Translations under genes and position numbers: made by a program | The notes under the pieces: model-generated | Told to the model about the DNA's origin: nothing | The model's database searches: none | The model's input: only the letters and a program-made list of their open reading frames with translations | DNA from: Pseudomonas cannabina | GTDB lineage: Bacteria > Pseudomonadota > Gammaproteobacteria > Pseudomonadales > Pseudomonadaceae | Assembly: GCF_900100365.1 (NCBI RefSeq) | Contig: NZ_FNKU01000001.1 | Span: forward strand, 2,108,001 to 2,172,000 | Direction of reading: 5' to 3' | Length of the DNA stretch: 64,000 nucleotides | Shown: positions 35,647 to 45,972 of the stretch, piece after piece | Layout of the letters: each line of letters opens with the position of its first letter | Position numbering within the stretch: the stretch's first letter is position 1

Positions 35647-38013
35647 TTACTTGGGCAACGCGTACGCGATAACGTAATCACCACGATCAGGCGATTGGCG
35701 GGCGCCGCCGGCGGTCAGCAGAATGTACTGCCTGCCGGTCTTGGGTGACACGTAAGTCATCGGACCGGACTGGCTGCCTACTGGCAGACGCGCCTTCCAG
35801 ATTTCGTTGCCATTGCCGCTGTCGAAGGCGCGCAGGTAGAAGTCCTGCGTACCGGCGAAGAACAGCAAACCCGACTGCGTGGACAACGAAGCGCCCAGCG
35901 TCGGCATACCAATCGGAATCGGCAGGCCCATGCGAATACCCATCGGCCCGGTGTCTTTGACCGTGCCGACCGGAACCTGCCACATCAGTTTTTTGGTCTT
36001 CAGGTCAATCGCCGACATGGTGCCGAACGGCGGTGCCTGGCACGGGATGCCGACCGCAGACAGGAAGCGCTGACGCATGGCACCGAATGGCGTGCCGGTC
36101 TGTGGCACGACGCCCATTTCGATACCACTGGCACCGGCGGCGATCTTGTCACGCGGGATCATGTAGTTGGCCAGGCCCAGGCGCATGTCGTTGACGAACA
36201 TGTAACTGTTGGTCGGGTCGACCGAGACACTGCCCCAGTTCATGCCGCCCAGCGAACCGGGGAACTGCAACGCAGGGTCCAGACCCGGCGGGGTGTAAAC
36301 GCCCTCATGACGCAGGCCCTTGAAGGCAATACGGCACATCAACTGGTCGAACGCCGTGGCGCCCCACATATCGGACTCTTTCAGGGTCTGGTTGCCAATC
36401 GACGGCATGTCCACCGAGAACGGCTGAGTCGGCGAATAGCGTTCGCCCGGCACGTTACCTTGTGGCACCGGTCGCTCTTCGACACGCGAAATCGGCACGC
36501 CGGTTTCGCGGTTGAGGAGGAAGATTTCGCCTTGCTTGGTCACCTGTGCCAGCGCAGGCTGCGTACCGCCCTTGCCGTCCGGAATGTCATACAGCAGCGG
36601 CTGACCCGGAATGTCGAAGTCCCACAGGTCGTGGTGGGTCATCTGGAAGTGCCAGCGCACCTGGCCGGTCTTGACGTCTACGGCGACCACTGACGACGAC
36701 CATTTGTCGTCCTGTTCGGTGCGCGTACCACCAAAGAAGTCAGGCGTGGCGTTGCCGGTCGGCAGGTAGATCAGGCCGAGTTTGTCGTCGTAGGACATTG
36801 CCGACCAGACATTCGGCGTGCCGCGCGTGTAGGTTTCCCCGGCTGGCGGACGCTTGCTGGTGTTCGGGTTGCCCGGATCCCAGGCCCAGATCAGCTCGCC
36901 GCTGTGCACGTCGAAAGCACGCACGACGCCCGGCGGTTCGCCGGTGGAGAAGTTGTCGGCGACCCGGCCGCCCACCACCACCAGATTGCCCGCCACCAGC
37001 GGCGTCGAGGTTTGCTGGTAGTAGCCTTCCTTGACTTCGCCCATGTCGGTTTTCAGATCGACGACGCCCTGATCGCCGAAGTCCTTGCAGGTCTCGCCGG
37101 TTTGGGCATCCAGGGCGATCAGGCGCGCGTCGCCGGTTGGCAGAAACACGCGAGTGGCGCACGCGGCTGCCGCTGGCTGAGCAGAAGCTTGAGTGACGGG
37201 TGCCGAAAAGTAACCCAGGCCTCGGCAGCGCTGCCAGTTGGGTCCGCTGCCCTGCGGGTCGAACTTCCAGCGTTGCGTGCCGGTATCGGCATCCAGTGCG
37301 AAGACTTTGCCGTACGCGGTGCAGGTATACACCGTGTCACCGATCTGCAACGGCGTGTTCTGGTCTTCGGCACCTGCGCCGGTGCTCTGCGGAATGTCGC
37401 CAGTGTGGAAGGTCCAGGCCACTTGCAGCGTGTCGACGTTGTTTTTGTTGATCTGATCCAGCGCTGCGAACCGATTGCCGGCCGGGGTGTTGCCCCAGTG
37501 CGCCCAGTCTTTCTGCTCGGCACCCGGTGCCACCGGAACGACCGACGGCACGCTGCTGGCGCTGACCACATGGCTGGGCACGAACATGTAACCGATGGTT
37601 GCCACCACGCCGATAGCCAGCACGCCCGCCAGGCCGTAAGCGCCGCGTCCGGCCTGAGCCCCCGACGCGCGAACCAGTGTCGGGTAAATCAGCGCAACCA
37701 CCAAGCCGATCACGGCAAAGGTCAATACGCGGGACACCAGCGGCCAATAGTTCAACCCTGCATCCCAGACCGCCCAGATCGCAGTCAATATCAAGGCGAT
37801 GCCATACAGCACTGCGCCTTTGGGTTGCCGGACTGCGATCAATACGCCACTGATCAGCATCGCCAGCCCCATCAGCAGGAAGAACCAGCTCCCGCCCAAT
37901 GTCACCAGATAGCCGCCGCCACCTGCCAGACCGAGCCCGATCAGCGCGATCAATACACCCAGCCCGAGCAACAGCCACGTGCTGCCGGCCCCTGTGCCTT
38001 GTTTGTCTGTCAT
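35647..38013 (-). CDS. Membrane-bound PQQ-dependent dehydrogenase (glucose/quinate type)
   Basis: This 788-residue quinoprotein has five hydrophobic helices in the first 150 residues (proton or quinone side) followed by the periplasmic eight-bladed PQQ propeller. Characteristic parts are NRFAALDQINKNNVDTLQVAW, TPDFFGGTRTEQDDKWSSSVVAVDVKTGQVRWHFQ, HHDLWDFDIPGQP, PQGNVPGERYSPTQPF and the terminal GDYVIAYALPK. It oxidises a sugar or cyclic acid in the periplasm and feeds electrons to ubiquinone. The family includes Gcd (glucose) and QuiA (quinate/shikimate); I cannot decide between them. Confidence 0.9.
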   Translation of the reverse strand: MTDKQGTGAGSTWLLLGLGVLIALIGLGLAGGGGYLVTLGGSWFFLLMGLAMLISGVLIAVRQPKGAVLYGIALILTAIWAVWDAGLNYWPLVSRVLTFAVIGLVVALIYPTLVRASGAQAGRGAYGLAGVLAIGVVATIGYMFVPSHVVSASSVPSVVPVAPGAEQKDWAHWGNTPAGNRFAALDQINKNNVDTLQVAWTFHTGDIPQSTGAGAEDQNTPLQIGDTVYTCTAYGKVFALDADTGTQRWKFDPQGSGPNWQRCRGLGYFSAPVTQASAQPAAAACATRVFLPTGDARLIALDAQTGETCKDFGDQGVVDLKTDMGEVKEGYYQQTSTPLVAGNLVVVGGRVADNFSTGEPPGVVRAFDVHSGELIWAWDPGNPNTSKRPPAGETYTRGTPNVWSAMSYDDKLGLIYLPTGNATPDFFGGTRTEQDDKWSSSVVAVDVKTGQVRWHFQMTHHDLWDFDIPGQPLLYDIPDGKGGTQPALAQVTKQGEIFLLNRETGVPISRVEERPVPQGNVPGERYSPTQPFSVDMPSIGNQTLKESDMWGATAFDQLMCRIAFKGLRHEGVYTPPGLDPALQFPGSLGGMNWGSVSVDPTNSYMFVNDMRLGLANYMIPRDKIAAGASGIEMGVVPQTGTPFGAMRQRFLSAVGIPCQAPPFGTMSAIDLKTKKLMWQVPVGTVKDTGPMGIRMGLPIPIGMPTLGASLSTQSGLLFFAGTQDFYLRAFDSGNGNEIWKARLPVGSQSGPMTYVSPKTGRQYILLTAGGARQSPDRGDYVIAYALPK

Positions 38014-38152
38014 TTTTCGAACCTGTCGGATTTTTACAGCCGAACAGAATGTACCAAACGGTTCATAATGACAAATTGTCGCAGGCTTACAGGCGTCTGG
38101 AACGGGCGTTTTCGGGCGATCAGCGCACAGTTTTTTGCGCTACAGACTCTGT

Positions 38153-38902
38153 TTACATCACCATTGCGTCTCGTCCGACCACAACGTGATTCGGCAATCG
38201 TTGCGGCCGCTCCATCAGCCAGGCATCCAGCGTGTGGCCGATGTGCGTCAACACTGCTTTGTCCGGTCGCAGTTGGTCGATGGTTTCCAGCGCCTGGGTC
38301 AGGTCATTGTGATTGCGCGGCGGCTGGGGCTGCGGCGGCATGGAGCAGTCGAGAATCACCAGGTCCAGCGGTTGGCGTTGCAGGAATTCACGTGTGGCAT
38401 CTGGCAGGCCGACGGTGTCGGTCAGATAAGCGATGCGCTGCCCTTCACCCTCCAGCAGATAACCGAAGGTGAGCCTTGAGTGCATCAGCGGCAGCGCGGT
38501 GACCTGCAACGCGCCCAGCGCGCGCGTCTCGAAGGCGGCAAACGGCTGGCTGAAATCCAGAATGCCGGGGTGTTTGTACAGGTCGGCCAGCCCTTCCGGG
38601 TCCGCCGGGCCGTGGACCGGAATCACCAGCCCCTGGCCCCAGCGCAAATGCAGCAGGCCTTGCGCATGGTCGGCGTGGTAGTGAGTTTGCAGAATGCCGC
38701 TCAAGCTGTGCGGCGGAAAACGTTCGGTGAGGTCGGTCAGGCCGCTGTCGATCAGCCAGCGCTGGTCGGCGCACTCGATCAGCGCGCTGCACGGCAACCG
38801 CCGCAGGGCCTGATCGGCGCGCGCCGCCAGACACGCCACGCACTGGCAGCCGTAGACCGGCACTTGTCGGGCATCGCCAGTGCCCAGCAGCGTCAGGCGC
38901 AT
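38153..38902 (-). CDS. phnP: PhnP, cyclic-phosphate phosphodiesterase of the C-P lyase pathway
   Basis: This 249-residue metallo-beta-lactamase-fold phosphodiesterase opens 5-phosphoribosyl-1,2-cyclic phosphate after C-P bond cleavage. The HYHADHAQGLLHL motif gives the metal ligands, with further His in PVHGPAD and in the C-terminal LTHIGHTLD. A CQCVAC Cys cluster near the N-terminus is typical of PhnP. It overlaps phnN by 10 bp and is the last gene of the phn operon. Confidence 0.92.
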   Translation of the reverse strand: MRLTLLGTGDARQVPVYGCQCVACLAARADQALRRLPCSALIECADQRWLIDSGLTDLTERFPPHSLSGILQTHYHADHAQGLLHLRWGQGLVIPVHGPADPEGLADLYKHPGILDFSQPFAAFETRALGALQVTALPLMHSRLTFGYLLEGEGQRIAYLTDTVGLPDATREFLQRQPLDLVILDCSMPPQPQPPRNHNDLTQALETIDQLRPDKAVLTHIGHTLDAWLMERPQRLPNHVVVGRDAMVM

Positions 38903-39459
38903 GCGTGACGCTTGTCCAGTACACCAATCAGGGTGGCAACGGTCTGTTGCAAATCGCCGGAATTATCCAGGGAAAAAACCTGCGGATCGTTGGCCAGTAC
39001 GTCTCCGGCAAAACGTGCGTTGCGCTCCAGGCGCTCCTCGATTTCCCCCAGAGTTTCGCGATTCCGTGCCAGCAGGCGCTGACGCAACACGTCCTGATTG
39101 ACCGTCAGCAGCACCGCCAGCAGGTTCGGGTAACGCATCTGCGCTTTCTGCAAATGCGCCCGCGAGCCATTGATCAGCACATCATGGCCTTCCAGCAACC
39201 ATTGATCGATTTCGATGGGAATCCCATAGTGCAAGCCATTGGCCTGCCAGCACAGGGCAAACGCGCCGCGCTCGCGCATCTGCTCGAACTGTTCGACCGT
39301 CACTGCCTGCGCCGCCTCGCCCACCGCTTCTGCGGAACGGGTGATCACCCGGCGCACCACCCGGCAATCGCGTCGCGCCAGCGTTTCCCGAGCGGCATCC
39401 AGCACGCTGTCTTTGCCGGAACCCGACGGCCCGATCAGATAAATCAACCTGCCAACCAT
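38893..39459 (-). CDS. phnN: PhnN, ribose 1,5-bisphosphokinase
   Basis: This 188-residue P-loop kinase (GPSGSGKDS near residue 10) phosphorylates ribose 1,5-bisphosphate to PRPP, completing recycling of the phosphonate-derived ribose phosphate. The ATG at 39459 is chosen because it gives [11 protein letters not shown] and its ATG overlaps the phnM stop in TGATG, with GAGGG upstream. A start nine codons earlier is less likely. Confidence 0.93.
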   Translation of the reverse strand: MVGRLIYLIGPSGSGKDSVLDAARETLARRDCRVVRRVITRSAEAVGEAAQAVTVEQFEQMRERGAFALCWQANGLHYGIPIEIDQWLLEGHDVLINGSRAHLQKAQMRYPNLLAVLLTVNQDVLRQRLLARNRETLGEIEERLERNARFAGDVLANDPQVFSLDNSGDLQQTVATLIGVLDKRHACA

Positions 39460-40604
39460 CAAAACACCCTCTTGCCCTGTCGCCATACCTTGTCGATTAC
39501 CGGCAAGCCGCCATGACTGCGCGCCTGGATAAGGTCCGCGCGCAGACCGACGCGAATTTCACCGCGATCCGCCAGACCGGCGGCAAGCGCCGGGGTGCGA
39601 CTGACCATGTTTATCGCCTGCGGCAGCTCGCACTCGTTGTCCTGCTCGACCAGCATGAATGCGGCCTGCAGAAGGCTGGCGGGATAATAGTCGCTGGACA
39701 GAATGTCCAGAAGCCCTTGCCTGGCCAATGATGCCGCCGCCACGTTACCGGAGTGCGAGCCGCCGCGCACGATGTTCGGCGCGCCCATCAAGACACTCAT
39801 GCCCAGGCGCCGGCAACCCTGGGCCGCCTCCAGCGTGGTCGGGAACTCGGCGATGTTCATGCCGAAGCCCGCCGACTCCTCGACATGCGCCATGGTCGCG
39901 TCGTCATGGCTGGCAATCGACAGGCCACGCGCCAGGCACAACTCGACAATCGCCCGGCGATAACGGTCAGCGTATTCGGTGGAATTAGCTACTTGATCGA
40001 CGATGAAGCGATCCATCTCTTCGTGGCTCATGTGGTATTTGCCCATGTAGTACTCGCGGTACTTGGACTCCAGCGCGAACTGACGCTGGCCGGGCGCATG
40101 GTCCATCACCGACACCAGTTGCACCAACGGCTGGTCCACCAGATCACGGAACACATTCAGGGTGTCCGGGTGGCTGACTTCGCAACGCAGGTGCAGCAAA
40201 TGTTCAGCGCGAGTCAGGCCTGCCGCGTTGGCGTCGGCAATCGCCTGCAACATCGCGGGCAGTTGCTGCATCCGTTTGCCCTTGGGGTTGATATCACCAA
40301 TCGACAGCGCATCGAACACGGTGGTAATGCCAGCCGCGACGATCTGCGCGTCGTGACTGATCACCGCTGAAGTCGATGGCCAATCGACACCTGGCCGTGG
40401 CGACAGATGCTTTTCCAGATTGTCGGTGTGCAGTTCCACCAACCCCGGCAGCAGGTAATCACCTTGCAGATCCTGAGCCTGACTCAACTGGCTGCGCCCG
40501 GTCTGTACCTCGGCAATCAGCCCATCGCGAACCACCACGGTGCCGGTGAACACCTGTTCGGCGTTCACCACGCGGGCATTACTGAAAATCTGTTCGGTCA
40601 GCAT
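39459..40604 (-). CDS. phnM: PhnM, alkylphosphonate triphosphate hydrolase
   Basis: This 381-residue amidohydrolase-fold protein releases diphosphate from 5-phosphonoribosyl triphosphate. Metal ligands are visible in [19 protein letters not shown] and the C-terminal region [18 protein letters not shown]. It overlaps phnL by 7 bp and phnN by one base, so it is translationally coupled to both. Confidence 0.94.
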   Translation of the reverse strand: MLTEQIFSNARVVNAEQVFTGTVVVRDGLIAEVQTGRSQLSQAQDLQGDYLLPGLVELHTDNLEKHLSPRPGVDWPSTSAVISHDAQIVAAGITTVFDALSIGDINPKGKRMQQLPAMLQAIADANAAGLTRAEHLLHLRCEVSHPDTLNVFRDLVDQPLVQLVSVMDHAPGQRQFALESKYREYYMGKYHMSHEEMDRFIVDQVANSTEYADRYRRAIVELCLARGLSIASHDDATMAHVEESAGFGMNIAEFPTTLEAAQGCRRLGMSVLMGAPNIVRGGSHSGNVAAASLARQGLLDILSSDYYPASLLQAAFMLVEQDNECELPQAINMVSRTPALAAGLADRGEIRVGLRADLIQARSHGGLPVIDKVWRQGKRVF

Positions 40605-41314
40605 TGCAGCAACTCCTTGGCGGTGAGGTCCACCGGGGTCATGTCCAGTTGACGGTTGGCGACCGACTCGCGGGCGTCACGGTCATGAAAGATCCCAATC
40701 AACGCAGCGCCGGCCTGCTTGGCCTCATCGACCAGTTCCAGCACCACGGTGCGGTTGGCGTCGTCCAGCGAGGCAGTCGGTTCATCGAGCAACAGCACCG
40801 GCCACGGCACCATGAAGGCCCGGGCAATGTTGATGCGTTGCTGTTCACCGCCGGAGAACGTGCTGGGTGCCAACGGCCACAAGCGTTGCGGAATGTTCAG
40901 CCGGGTCAGCAACAGCTGCGCACGCTCCAGTGCCTGCTCGCGCGACCAGCCTCTTGCCAGCGCAGGCTCCATCAGCACATCCAGGCTCGACACCCGCGGG
41001 ATGACGCGCAGAAACTGGCTGACGTAGCCCAGCGTCCTGCGCCGTACCTCAAGCACCTGGCGCGGATTCGCACCGACCAGTTCGACCCATTCACCCTCGT
41101 GCTGCACTCGAATGCTCCCGCCCGCAGGCAAATAGTTGCCGTACAAGGTGCGCAACAGCGTGCTTTTGCCCGCACCGGACTGGCCACTGAGCACCAGGCA
41201 TTCGCCGCTGCGCACCGAGAAATTCAAGCCGCGCAGCACATTGAGGACCACGCCGTTGTGCTGATGCAGGGTGAAGGTTTTCGACAGGTCGCGAACCTCG
41301 ATCAGGGTTGTCAT
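40598..41314 (-). CDS. phnL: PhnL, C-P lyase ABC-type subunit
   Basis: This 238-residue ABC ATPase-like protein has Walker [11 protein letters not shown], the signature [17 protein letters not shown] and Walker [12 protein letters not shown]. PhnL is part of the C-P lyase accessory set and has no transport permease of its own. The ATG at 41314 has AAGGTG upstream and gives [14 protein letters not shown]. Confidence 0.93.
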   Translation of the reverse strand: MTTLIEVRDLSKTFTLHQHNGVVLNVLRGLNFSVRSGECLVLSGQSGAGKSTLLRTLYGNYLPAGGSIRVQHEGEWVELVGANPRQVLEVRRRTLGYVSQFLRVIPRVSSLDVLMEPALARGWSREQALERAQLLLTRLNIPQRLWPLAPSTFSGGEQQRINIARAFMVPWPVLLLDEPTASLDDANRTVVLELVDEAKQAGAALIGIFHDRDARESVANRQLDMTPVDLTAKELLQC

Positions 41315-41346
41315 CGGTTTCACCTTTTCTACGTGGGATGTGCGGC

Positions 41347-42168
41347 TCATGGCTGCAACACCGAGGACACCAGCAGCTGCGAATACGGGTGCTGCGGGTC
41401 ATCGAGAATCTGATCGGTCAGGCCGCTTTCCACCACTTCCGAGCGGCGCATGACCATCAGCCGGTCGGCCAGCAGACGCGCGACGGCCAGGTCGTGGGTA
41501 ACGATCACCACTGCCAGGTCGAGCTCGCGGACCAGCCCGCGCAACAGGTCGAGCAAACGCGCCTGAACCGACACGTCCAGCCCGCCAGTGGGCTCGTCCA
41601 TGAACACCAGTCTCGGGCTGGAGACCAGATTGCGGGCAATCTGCAAACGCTGCTGCATGCCACCGGAAAAGGTACGCGGCAGGTCATCGATGCGCAGCGG
41701 ATCGATTTCCACCTGGGTCAGCCAGTCCAGCGCTGCGCCGCGCAGTTGCTGATAGTTGCGCACGCCCTGGGCCATCAGCCGCTCGCCGATGTTGGCCCCG
41801 GCCGACACGCCCATGCGCAAACCGTCACGCGGGTTCTGTTCGACAAAGCCCCACTCGGTGCGTAACAGCGTGCGGCGCTGCGCCTCGCTGGCGCTGTACA
41901 GGTCGAGCCAGTCGCCGTGCTTGCCGCGATAGCCGATGCTGCCGCGATCCGGCGGGCAGCGGCCACTCAACAGCGACAGCAAGGTGGACTTGCCCGATCC
42001 GGACTCGCCGACAATGCCCAGCACTTCGCCGGGGTACAGGTCGAAACTGACGTCCTGACAGCCCTTCTGCACGCCATACAGGCGGATCAGGCCACGCACC
42101 TTGAGCAGCGGCTGCGCAGGTTCGGCGTGGCGCATGCCCTCGGGATTCACTGAAAGGCCACTGATCAT
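41347..42168 (-). CDS. phnK: PhnK, C-P lyase ABC-type subunit
   Basis: This 273-residue ABC ATPase-like subunit binds the PhnGHIJ core in characterised systems. It has Walker [10 protein letters not shown], the signature [15 protein letters not shown] and Walker [11 protein letters not shown]. The start overlaps the phnJ stop (ATGA). Confidence 0.94.
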   Translation of the reverse strand: MISGLSVNPEGMRHAEPAQPLLKVRGLIRLYGVQKGCQDVSFDLYPGEVLGIVGESGSGKSTLLSLLSGRCPPDRGSIGYRGKHGDWLDLYSASEAQRRTLLRTEWGFVEQNPRDGLRMGVSAGANIGERLMAQGVRNYQQLRGAALDWLTQVEIDPLRIDDLPRTFSGGMQQRLQIARNLVSSPRLVFMDEPTGGLDVSVQARLLDLLRGLVRELDLAVVIVTHDLAVARLLADRLMVMRRSEVVESGLTDQILDDPQHPYSQLLVSSVLQP

Positions 42169-43052
42169 CGAGCGTTCTCCTGCTGTTTGACGCGCTGTGC
42201 GCAGTAGTCGGTGTCGGAACAGACAAAGCTCTGGGTCCCGGCGTCATCGAGAATCAGTTCGTCGAGGAACGAGTCGTGGCTGCCGCAGATGGCACAGCAC
42301 TGCTCCCAGCGCTGCACTTCAAACGGGTGGTCTTCAAAGTCGAGGCTCACCACCTGGGTGAACGGCGGCACGGCGTACAGACGTTTTTCGCGTCCGGCAC
42401 CGAACAGCATCAGCGCCGGGCTCATGTGCAGCTTGGGGTTGTCGAATTTCGGAATCGGCGATGGGTCCATCACGTAACGCTCATCGACCATCACCGGGTA
42501 GGCGTAGCTGGTGGCGATATGGCCGAAGGTCGCGATGTCCTCGTAGAGTTTGACGTGCATGACGCCGTAATCATCCAGCGCGTGCATGGTGCGGGTTTCG
42601 GTTTCCGAGGGTTCGATGAACCGCAGCGGCTCGGGGATCGGCACCTGATAAACCATGATCTGATCGGCGTGCAAGGGTGTTTCCGGAATCCGGTGACGGG
42701 TCTGGATCACCGTGGCTTCCGGGGTACGCTCGGTGGTGGCAACGCCTGCGGTGCGGGCGAAAAAACGCCGGATCGACACCGCATTGGTAGTGTCGTCAGC
42801 GCCCTGGTCGATGACTTTCAACACGTCATCGTCAACCAGAATCGTGGCGGTCAGTTGCATGCCACCCGTCCCCCAGCCATAAGGCAGCGGCATTTCACGC
42901 CCGCCGAATGGCACCTGGTAACCGGGAATCGCGACCGCTTTGAGCAGCGCGCGGCGAATCATGCGTTTGGTCTGTTCGTCCAGATAAGCGAAGTTGTAGG
43001 CCTCATCCCGTGCAGGCCGTTGCGGTGCGGTGCTCGTGGGTGCAGTACTCAT
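42165..43052 (-). CDS. phnJ: PhnJ, radical-SAM C-P lyase
   Basis: This 295-residue catalytic subunit cleaves the C-P bond. The cysteines follow the PhnJ spacing C-x2-C-x21-C-x5-C (Cys253, 256, 278 and 284) near the C-terminus, as needed for the iron-sulfur cluster and the radical chemistry. Start and stop overlap neighbouring phn genes by ATGA, so it is made in step with PhnI and PhnK. The length and motifs look intact. Confidence 0.95.
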   Translation of the reverse strand: MSTAPTSTAPQRPARDEAYNFAYLDEQTKRMIRRALLKAVAIPGYQVPFGGREMPLPYGWGTGGMQLTATILVDDDVLKVIDQGADDTTNAVSIRRFFARTAGVATTERTPEATVIQTRHRIPETPLHADQIMVYQVPIPEPLRFIEPSETETRTMHALDDYGVMHVKLYEDIATFGHIATSYAYPVMVDERYVMDPSPIPKFDNPKLHMSPALMLFGAGREKRLYAVPPFTQVVSLDFEDHPFEVQRWEQCCAICGSHDSFLDELILDDAGTQSFVCSDTDYCAQRVKQQENAR

Positions 43053-44128
43053 TGGTCGCTCTCCGGATTCGTTGCGGACTTGCGCAGCTTGCGGATCAGT
43101 TCGAGTTCAGACTGAAAGTCGACGTAATGCGGCAGTTTCAGGTGCGAGACAAAGCCCGCGGCCTCGACGTTGTCGCAGTGCGCCAGCACGAATTCTTCCT
43201 GTTGGGCTGGCGAGCGGATTTCTTCGTTGAATTCCTCGGCGCGCAATGAGCGGTCTACCAGCGCCATGCCCATCGCCTTGCGCTCCGCGTTGCCGAACGC
43301 CAGGCCGTAACCACGGGTGAACTGCGCCGGTTCGCTGGCCGAGCCGACGAACTGGTTGACCATCTCGCATTCGGTGATTTCGATGTCGCCAATCAGGATC
43401 GGAAAGCCCAGCTCTTCGGGCTCGATCCAGACCTCGACCTCGCCGATACGGATTTCCCCGGCGAACGGGTGATTGCGGCCATAGCCGCGCTGAGTCGAGT
43501 AGCCCAGCGCCAGCAGAAAGCCCTCGTCTCCCCGCGCCAGTGCCTGCAAGCGCTGGGCACGACTGGCCGGATATTCCAGCGGCTCGCGGGTGATGTCCGC
43601 CACGCGCTCGCCATCATCGACTTCGGGCTTCATCAGCCTTTCGTTGGCCAGCAAACCCAACACGCGCGGGCACGGCTCCAGCGTGGCCTGCGGATCGACA
43701 GTCGGGCCGGGATGCTCGCCTTCGGCCAGCAAGGTGAAATCCAGCAGGCGGTGGGTGTAGTCGAACGTCGGGCCCAGCAACTGGCCGCCGGGCAAGTCCT
43801 TGAAGGTGGCTGACAAGCGTCGATTGAGCTGCATGTTCGAGGTGTCGATCGGTCGGCTGGCGCAGAAGCGCGTCAGGGTCGTGCGATAGGCGCGCAGCAG
43901 GAAGATCGCCTCGACCAGATCGCCTGCCGACTGCTTGATCGCCAGCGCGGCCAGTTGCGGGTCGTACAGCGAGCCTTCGCTCATGACCCGGGCGACGGCG
44001 AGTGGTAACTGCTGGCGGATCTGCTCGACGTCGAGTTCAGCGATGTCCGAATCGCCTCGGCGCCTGTTGGCCAGCAGTCGGTGGGCGTTATCGATGGCCT
44101 GTTCACCACCTTTGACGGCAACGTACAT
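43049..44128 (-). CDS. phnI: PhnI, C-P lyase core subunit
   Basis: This 359-residue PhnI component, with PhnG, PhnH and PhnL, displaces adenine from ATP with phosphonate. It starts MYVAVKGGEQAIDNAHRLL, which is very characteristic. The ATG at 44128 overlaps the phnH stop (TGATG); the longer frame upstream is phnH sequence in another frame. Confidence 0.94.
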   Translation of the reverse strand: MYVAVKGGEQAIDNAHRLLANRRRGDSDIAELDVEQIRQQLPLAVARVMSEGSLYDPQLAALAIKQSAGDLVEAIFLLRAYRTTLTRFCASRPIDTSNMQLNRRLSATFKDLPGGQLLGPTFDYTHRLLDFTLLAEGEHPGPTVDPQATLEPCPRVLGLLANERLMKPEVDDGERVADITREPLEYPASRAQRLQALARGDEGFLLALGYSTQRGYGRNHPFAGEIRIGEVEVWIEPEELGFPILIGDIEITECEMVNQFVGSASEPAQFTRGYGLAFGNAERKAMGMALVDRSLRAEEFNEEIRSPAQQEEFVLAHCDNVEAAGFVSHLKLPHYVDFQSELELIRKLRKSATNPESDQ

Positions 44129-44724
44129 CAGACACACTCCTTCACGCGGGTACTGCGTGGCAGGCCGAGCAACCGATTGCCCGACACAAAGAACATGTCC
44201 AGACCGCACGGAAACGGGTTACGCGATTCACGCTCACTCCAGAAGCTGTTCTCCAAGGGCAATGCCACGTTGTTTTCTCGTTCGATACCGGGACCGCTCC
44301 AGCTCAGTGCCCGCCCGCTTTCGAGGCTCGGCAGCTGGATCAACAGGGTGCAGGACTGATCCGGGTAACGGTCGTTGCCGACGTCAAAACCGTCCAGACT
44401 CTGGGCCGTCGGCGCATCGAGCAAGGCAAAGCGCGCGGCGTTGCGATCAGCCACAATCGGGCTGCCGCAATGAAAGGCAATATTGGCGCGAATCGCTGGC
44501 GTGTCGAACGCAGGTGCCAGCCAGACGGGTGTGTCGAGGTCCAGCAATGCCAGGCACAGCGCATGGGTTGCGCTGTCCAGCCCCTGCAACGCCGGTGGCT
44601 GATGCCCGGCGGGCAGGGTCTGGATCACGCCGGGGCCGGCCAGCGCCTTGAGCGCCACACGAAAACTGCGTTGCGCGTCCAGTACAGGATCGGTGAAAGC
44701 AGGTTGCAGAAGAGCGGCGTTCAT
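44128..44724 (-). CDS. phnH: PhnH, C-P lyase core subunit
   Basis: This 198-residue PhnH protein (LLQPAFTDPVLDAQRSFRVALKALAGPG near the N-terminus) is a PLP-transferase-fold protein without PLP that forms part of the PhnGHIJ complex. The ATG at 44724 overlaps the phnG stop in TGATG; the longer upstream frame lies within phnG and is not used. Confidence 0.93.
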   Translation of the reverse strand: MNAALLQPAFTDPVLDAQRSFRVALKALAGPGVIQTLPAGHQPPALQGLDSATHALCLALLDLDTPVWLAPAFDTPAIRANIAFHCGSPIVADRNAARFALLDAPTAQSLDGFDVGNDRYPDQSCTLLIQLPSLESGRALSWSGPGIERENNVALPLENSFWSERESRNPFPCGLDMFFVSGNRLLGLPRSTRVKECV

Positions 44725-45188
44725 CAGTCTTCTCCTCGGACCAGAGTAAAGAATTCCACTTTGGTGGCAGCGGTTTCGGCATCCTTGTGGGCCCGGCGCC
44801 CGGCTTGCGCACGCGCCAGCGGTTCGATCAGTTCGCTCAGCCACCAGGCCTGTTGCGCGCCCTGCAGGTGGGCGTCAGCCAGCGCGGCCAGTTCGGCGTG
44901 GCGCTTGTCACGACCGGCCAGATAGCTGTAGCCGGTGCGGCCGTCGGCCAGGCGCACCACGCAGCGCGTGACACTCATCTCGCCCAGATTGAACGCAGAG
45001 CCGGTGCCGCCCATACGGCCGCGCACCAGGGTCATGCCGATTTCCGGGGCGCGGATCATCTGGTACTCGGTATCACGCAGCACGACCTCATGGCGGTTCA
45101 ACTGCTCGCGGCTCGGCTGATCGACGTGAGCGCGGGCCAGTACGCCCATCCAGTGCTGGCGCGCGGCGATTTCGGGAGTTGTCTGCAT
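44724..45188 (-). CDS. phnG: PhnG, C-P lyase core subunit
   Basis: This 154-residue PhnG (ARQHWMGVLARAHVDQPSREQL near the N-terminus) is a small partner in the C-P lyase core. GAGGTG lies about 5 bases before the ATG. It follows phnF by 14 bp and overlaps phnH. Confidence 0.92.
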   Translation of the reverse strand: MQTTPEIAARQHWMGVLARAHVDQPSREQLNRHEVVLRDTEYQMIRAPEIGMTLVRGRMGGTGSAFNLGEMSVTRCVVRLADGRTGYSYLAGRDKRHAELAALADAHLQGAQQAWWLSELIEPLARAQAGRRAHKDAETAATKVEFFTLVRGED

Positions 45189-45202
45189 GGCACACCTCAG
45201 GG

Positions 45203-45934
45203 TCAGGTCGTCTTGATCGGGGTCGCTAAAGGGGTCTTTACTTGATACTGGAAGCGGTCGGCGCGGCTGACCGAGCGCGAAAGCTCCACCGGCTGCCCCG
45301 CCGCGTCGCAGGACACGGTCAGCACGGTCAGCGCCGGCATGTGCCGCGGCATCAACAGCCAGCCGGCTTCCTCACGGGACGGCAGTCGCGCCCCGATCAG
45401 GCTTTGCACCCGGCTCAGCGGCAGCTCGCGCTCGGCCAGGTACTGGCGCACCGAGCCGCCTTTGTAATCGGCCAGCAACTCGCTGTAACGGGCGCTGTAG
45501 CGATGGAAGATCAGGCTCACTGCCTGGCCATCCAGTTTGCGCAGGGTCTGCAACTCGATCAGCGGCGCCTGCTCTTCCAGCCCCAGATGCAGGGCATCTT
45601 CACGAGTGGCCTCACAGTCGCGACGGCGCAGCAGAATCGCTTCCACACCCAGCCCTTGCGCCGACCACGATTTGCTGTAGGCGCTGTCGGCCTGCATCGG
45701 ATAAATCAGCGGGCGTTCCAGCACCTGAGTGCCCTTGCCCTGGCGACGCAACACACTGCCCTCACGCACCAGCTCATCGACAGCGCGGCGGATGGTGTGG
45801 CGATTGACGCTGAAACGCTCGGCCAGTTGAAACTCGGCCGGCAGAAAGTCGCCAGGCTGGTAAGTGGCCAGTTCCTCACGCAAGGTGTTGGCCAGTTCGC
45901 GGTACATCGGGCTGGCTTGTCTAGACAACTGCAT
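45203..45934 (-). CDS. phnF: PhnF, GntR-family regulator of phosphonate use
   Basis: This 243-residue GntR/HutC-type regulator has a winged helix near the N-terminus (SPMYRELANTLREELATYQPGDFLPAEFQLAERFSVNRHTIRRAVDELVREGSVLRRQGKGTQV) and a UTRA effector domain. It lies inside the operon between the transporter and lyase genes, as in several other phn operons. I see no good ribosome site, so the start is less certain. Confidence 0.9.
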   Translation of the reverse strand: MQLSRQASPMYRELANTLREELATYQPGDFLPAEFQLAERFSVNRHTIRRAVDELVREGSVLRRQGKGTQVLERPLIYPMQADSAYSKSWSAQGLGVEAILLRRRDCEATREDALHLGLEEQAPLIELQTLRKLDGQAVSLIFHRYSARYSELLADYKGGSVRQYLAERELPLSRVQSLIGARLPSREEAGWLLMPRHMPALTVLTVSCDAAGQPVELSRSVSRADRFQYQVKTPLATPIKTT

Positions 45935-45972
45935 GGTTAAAAAAAGTGTTCATCGGAACACCTCCTCTTCGA

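Noticed and set aside
36904..38472. 522-codon frame opposite the PQQ dehydrogenase and phnP
   Set aside because: Shadow frame crossing two recognised genes and a promoter.
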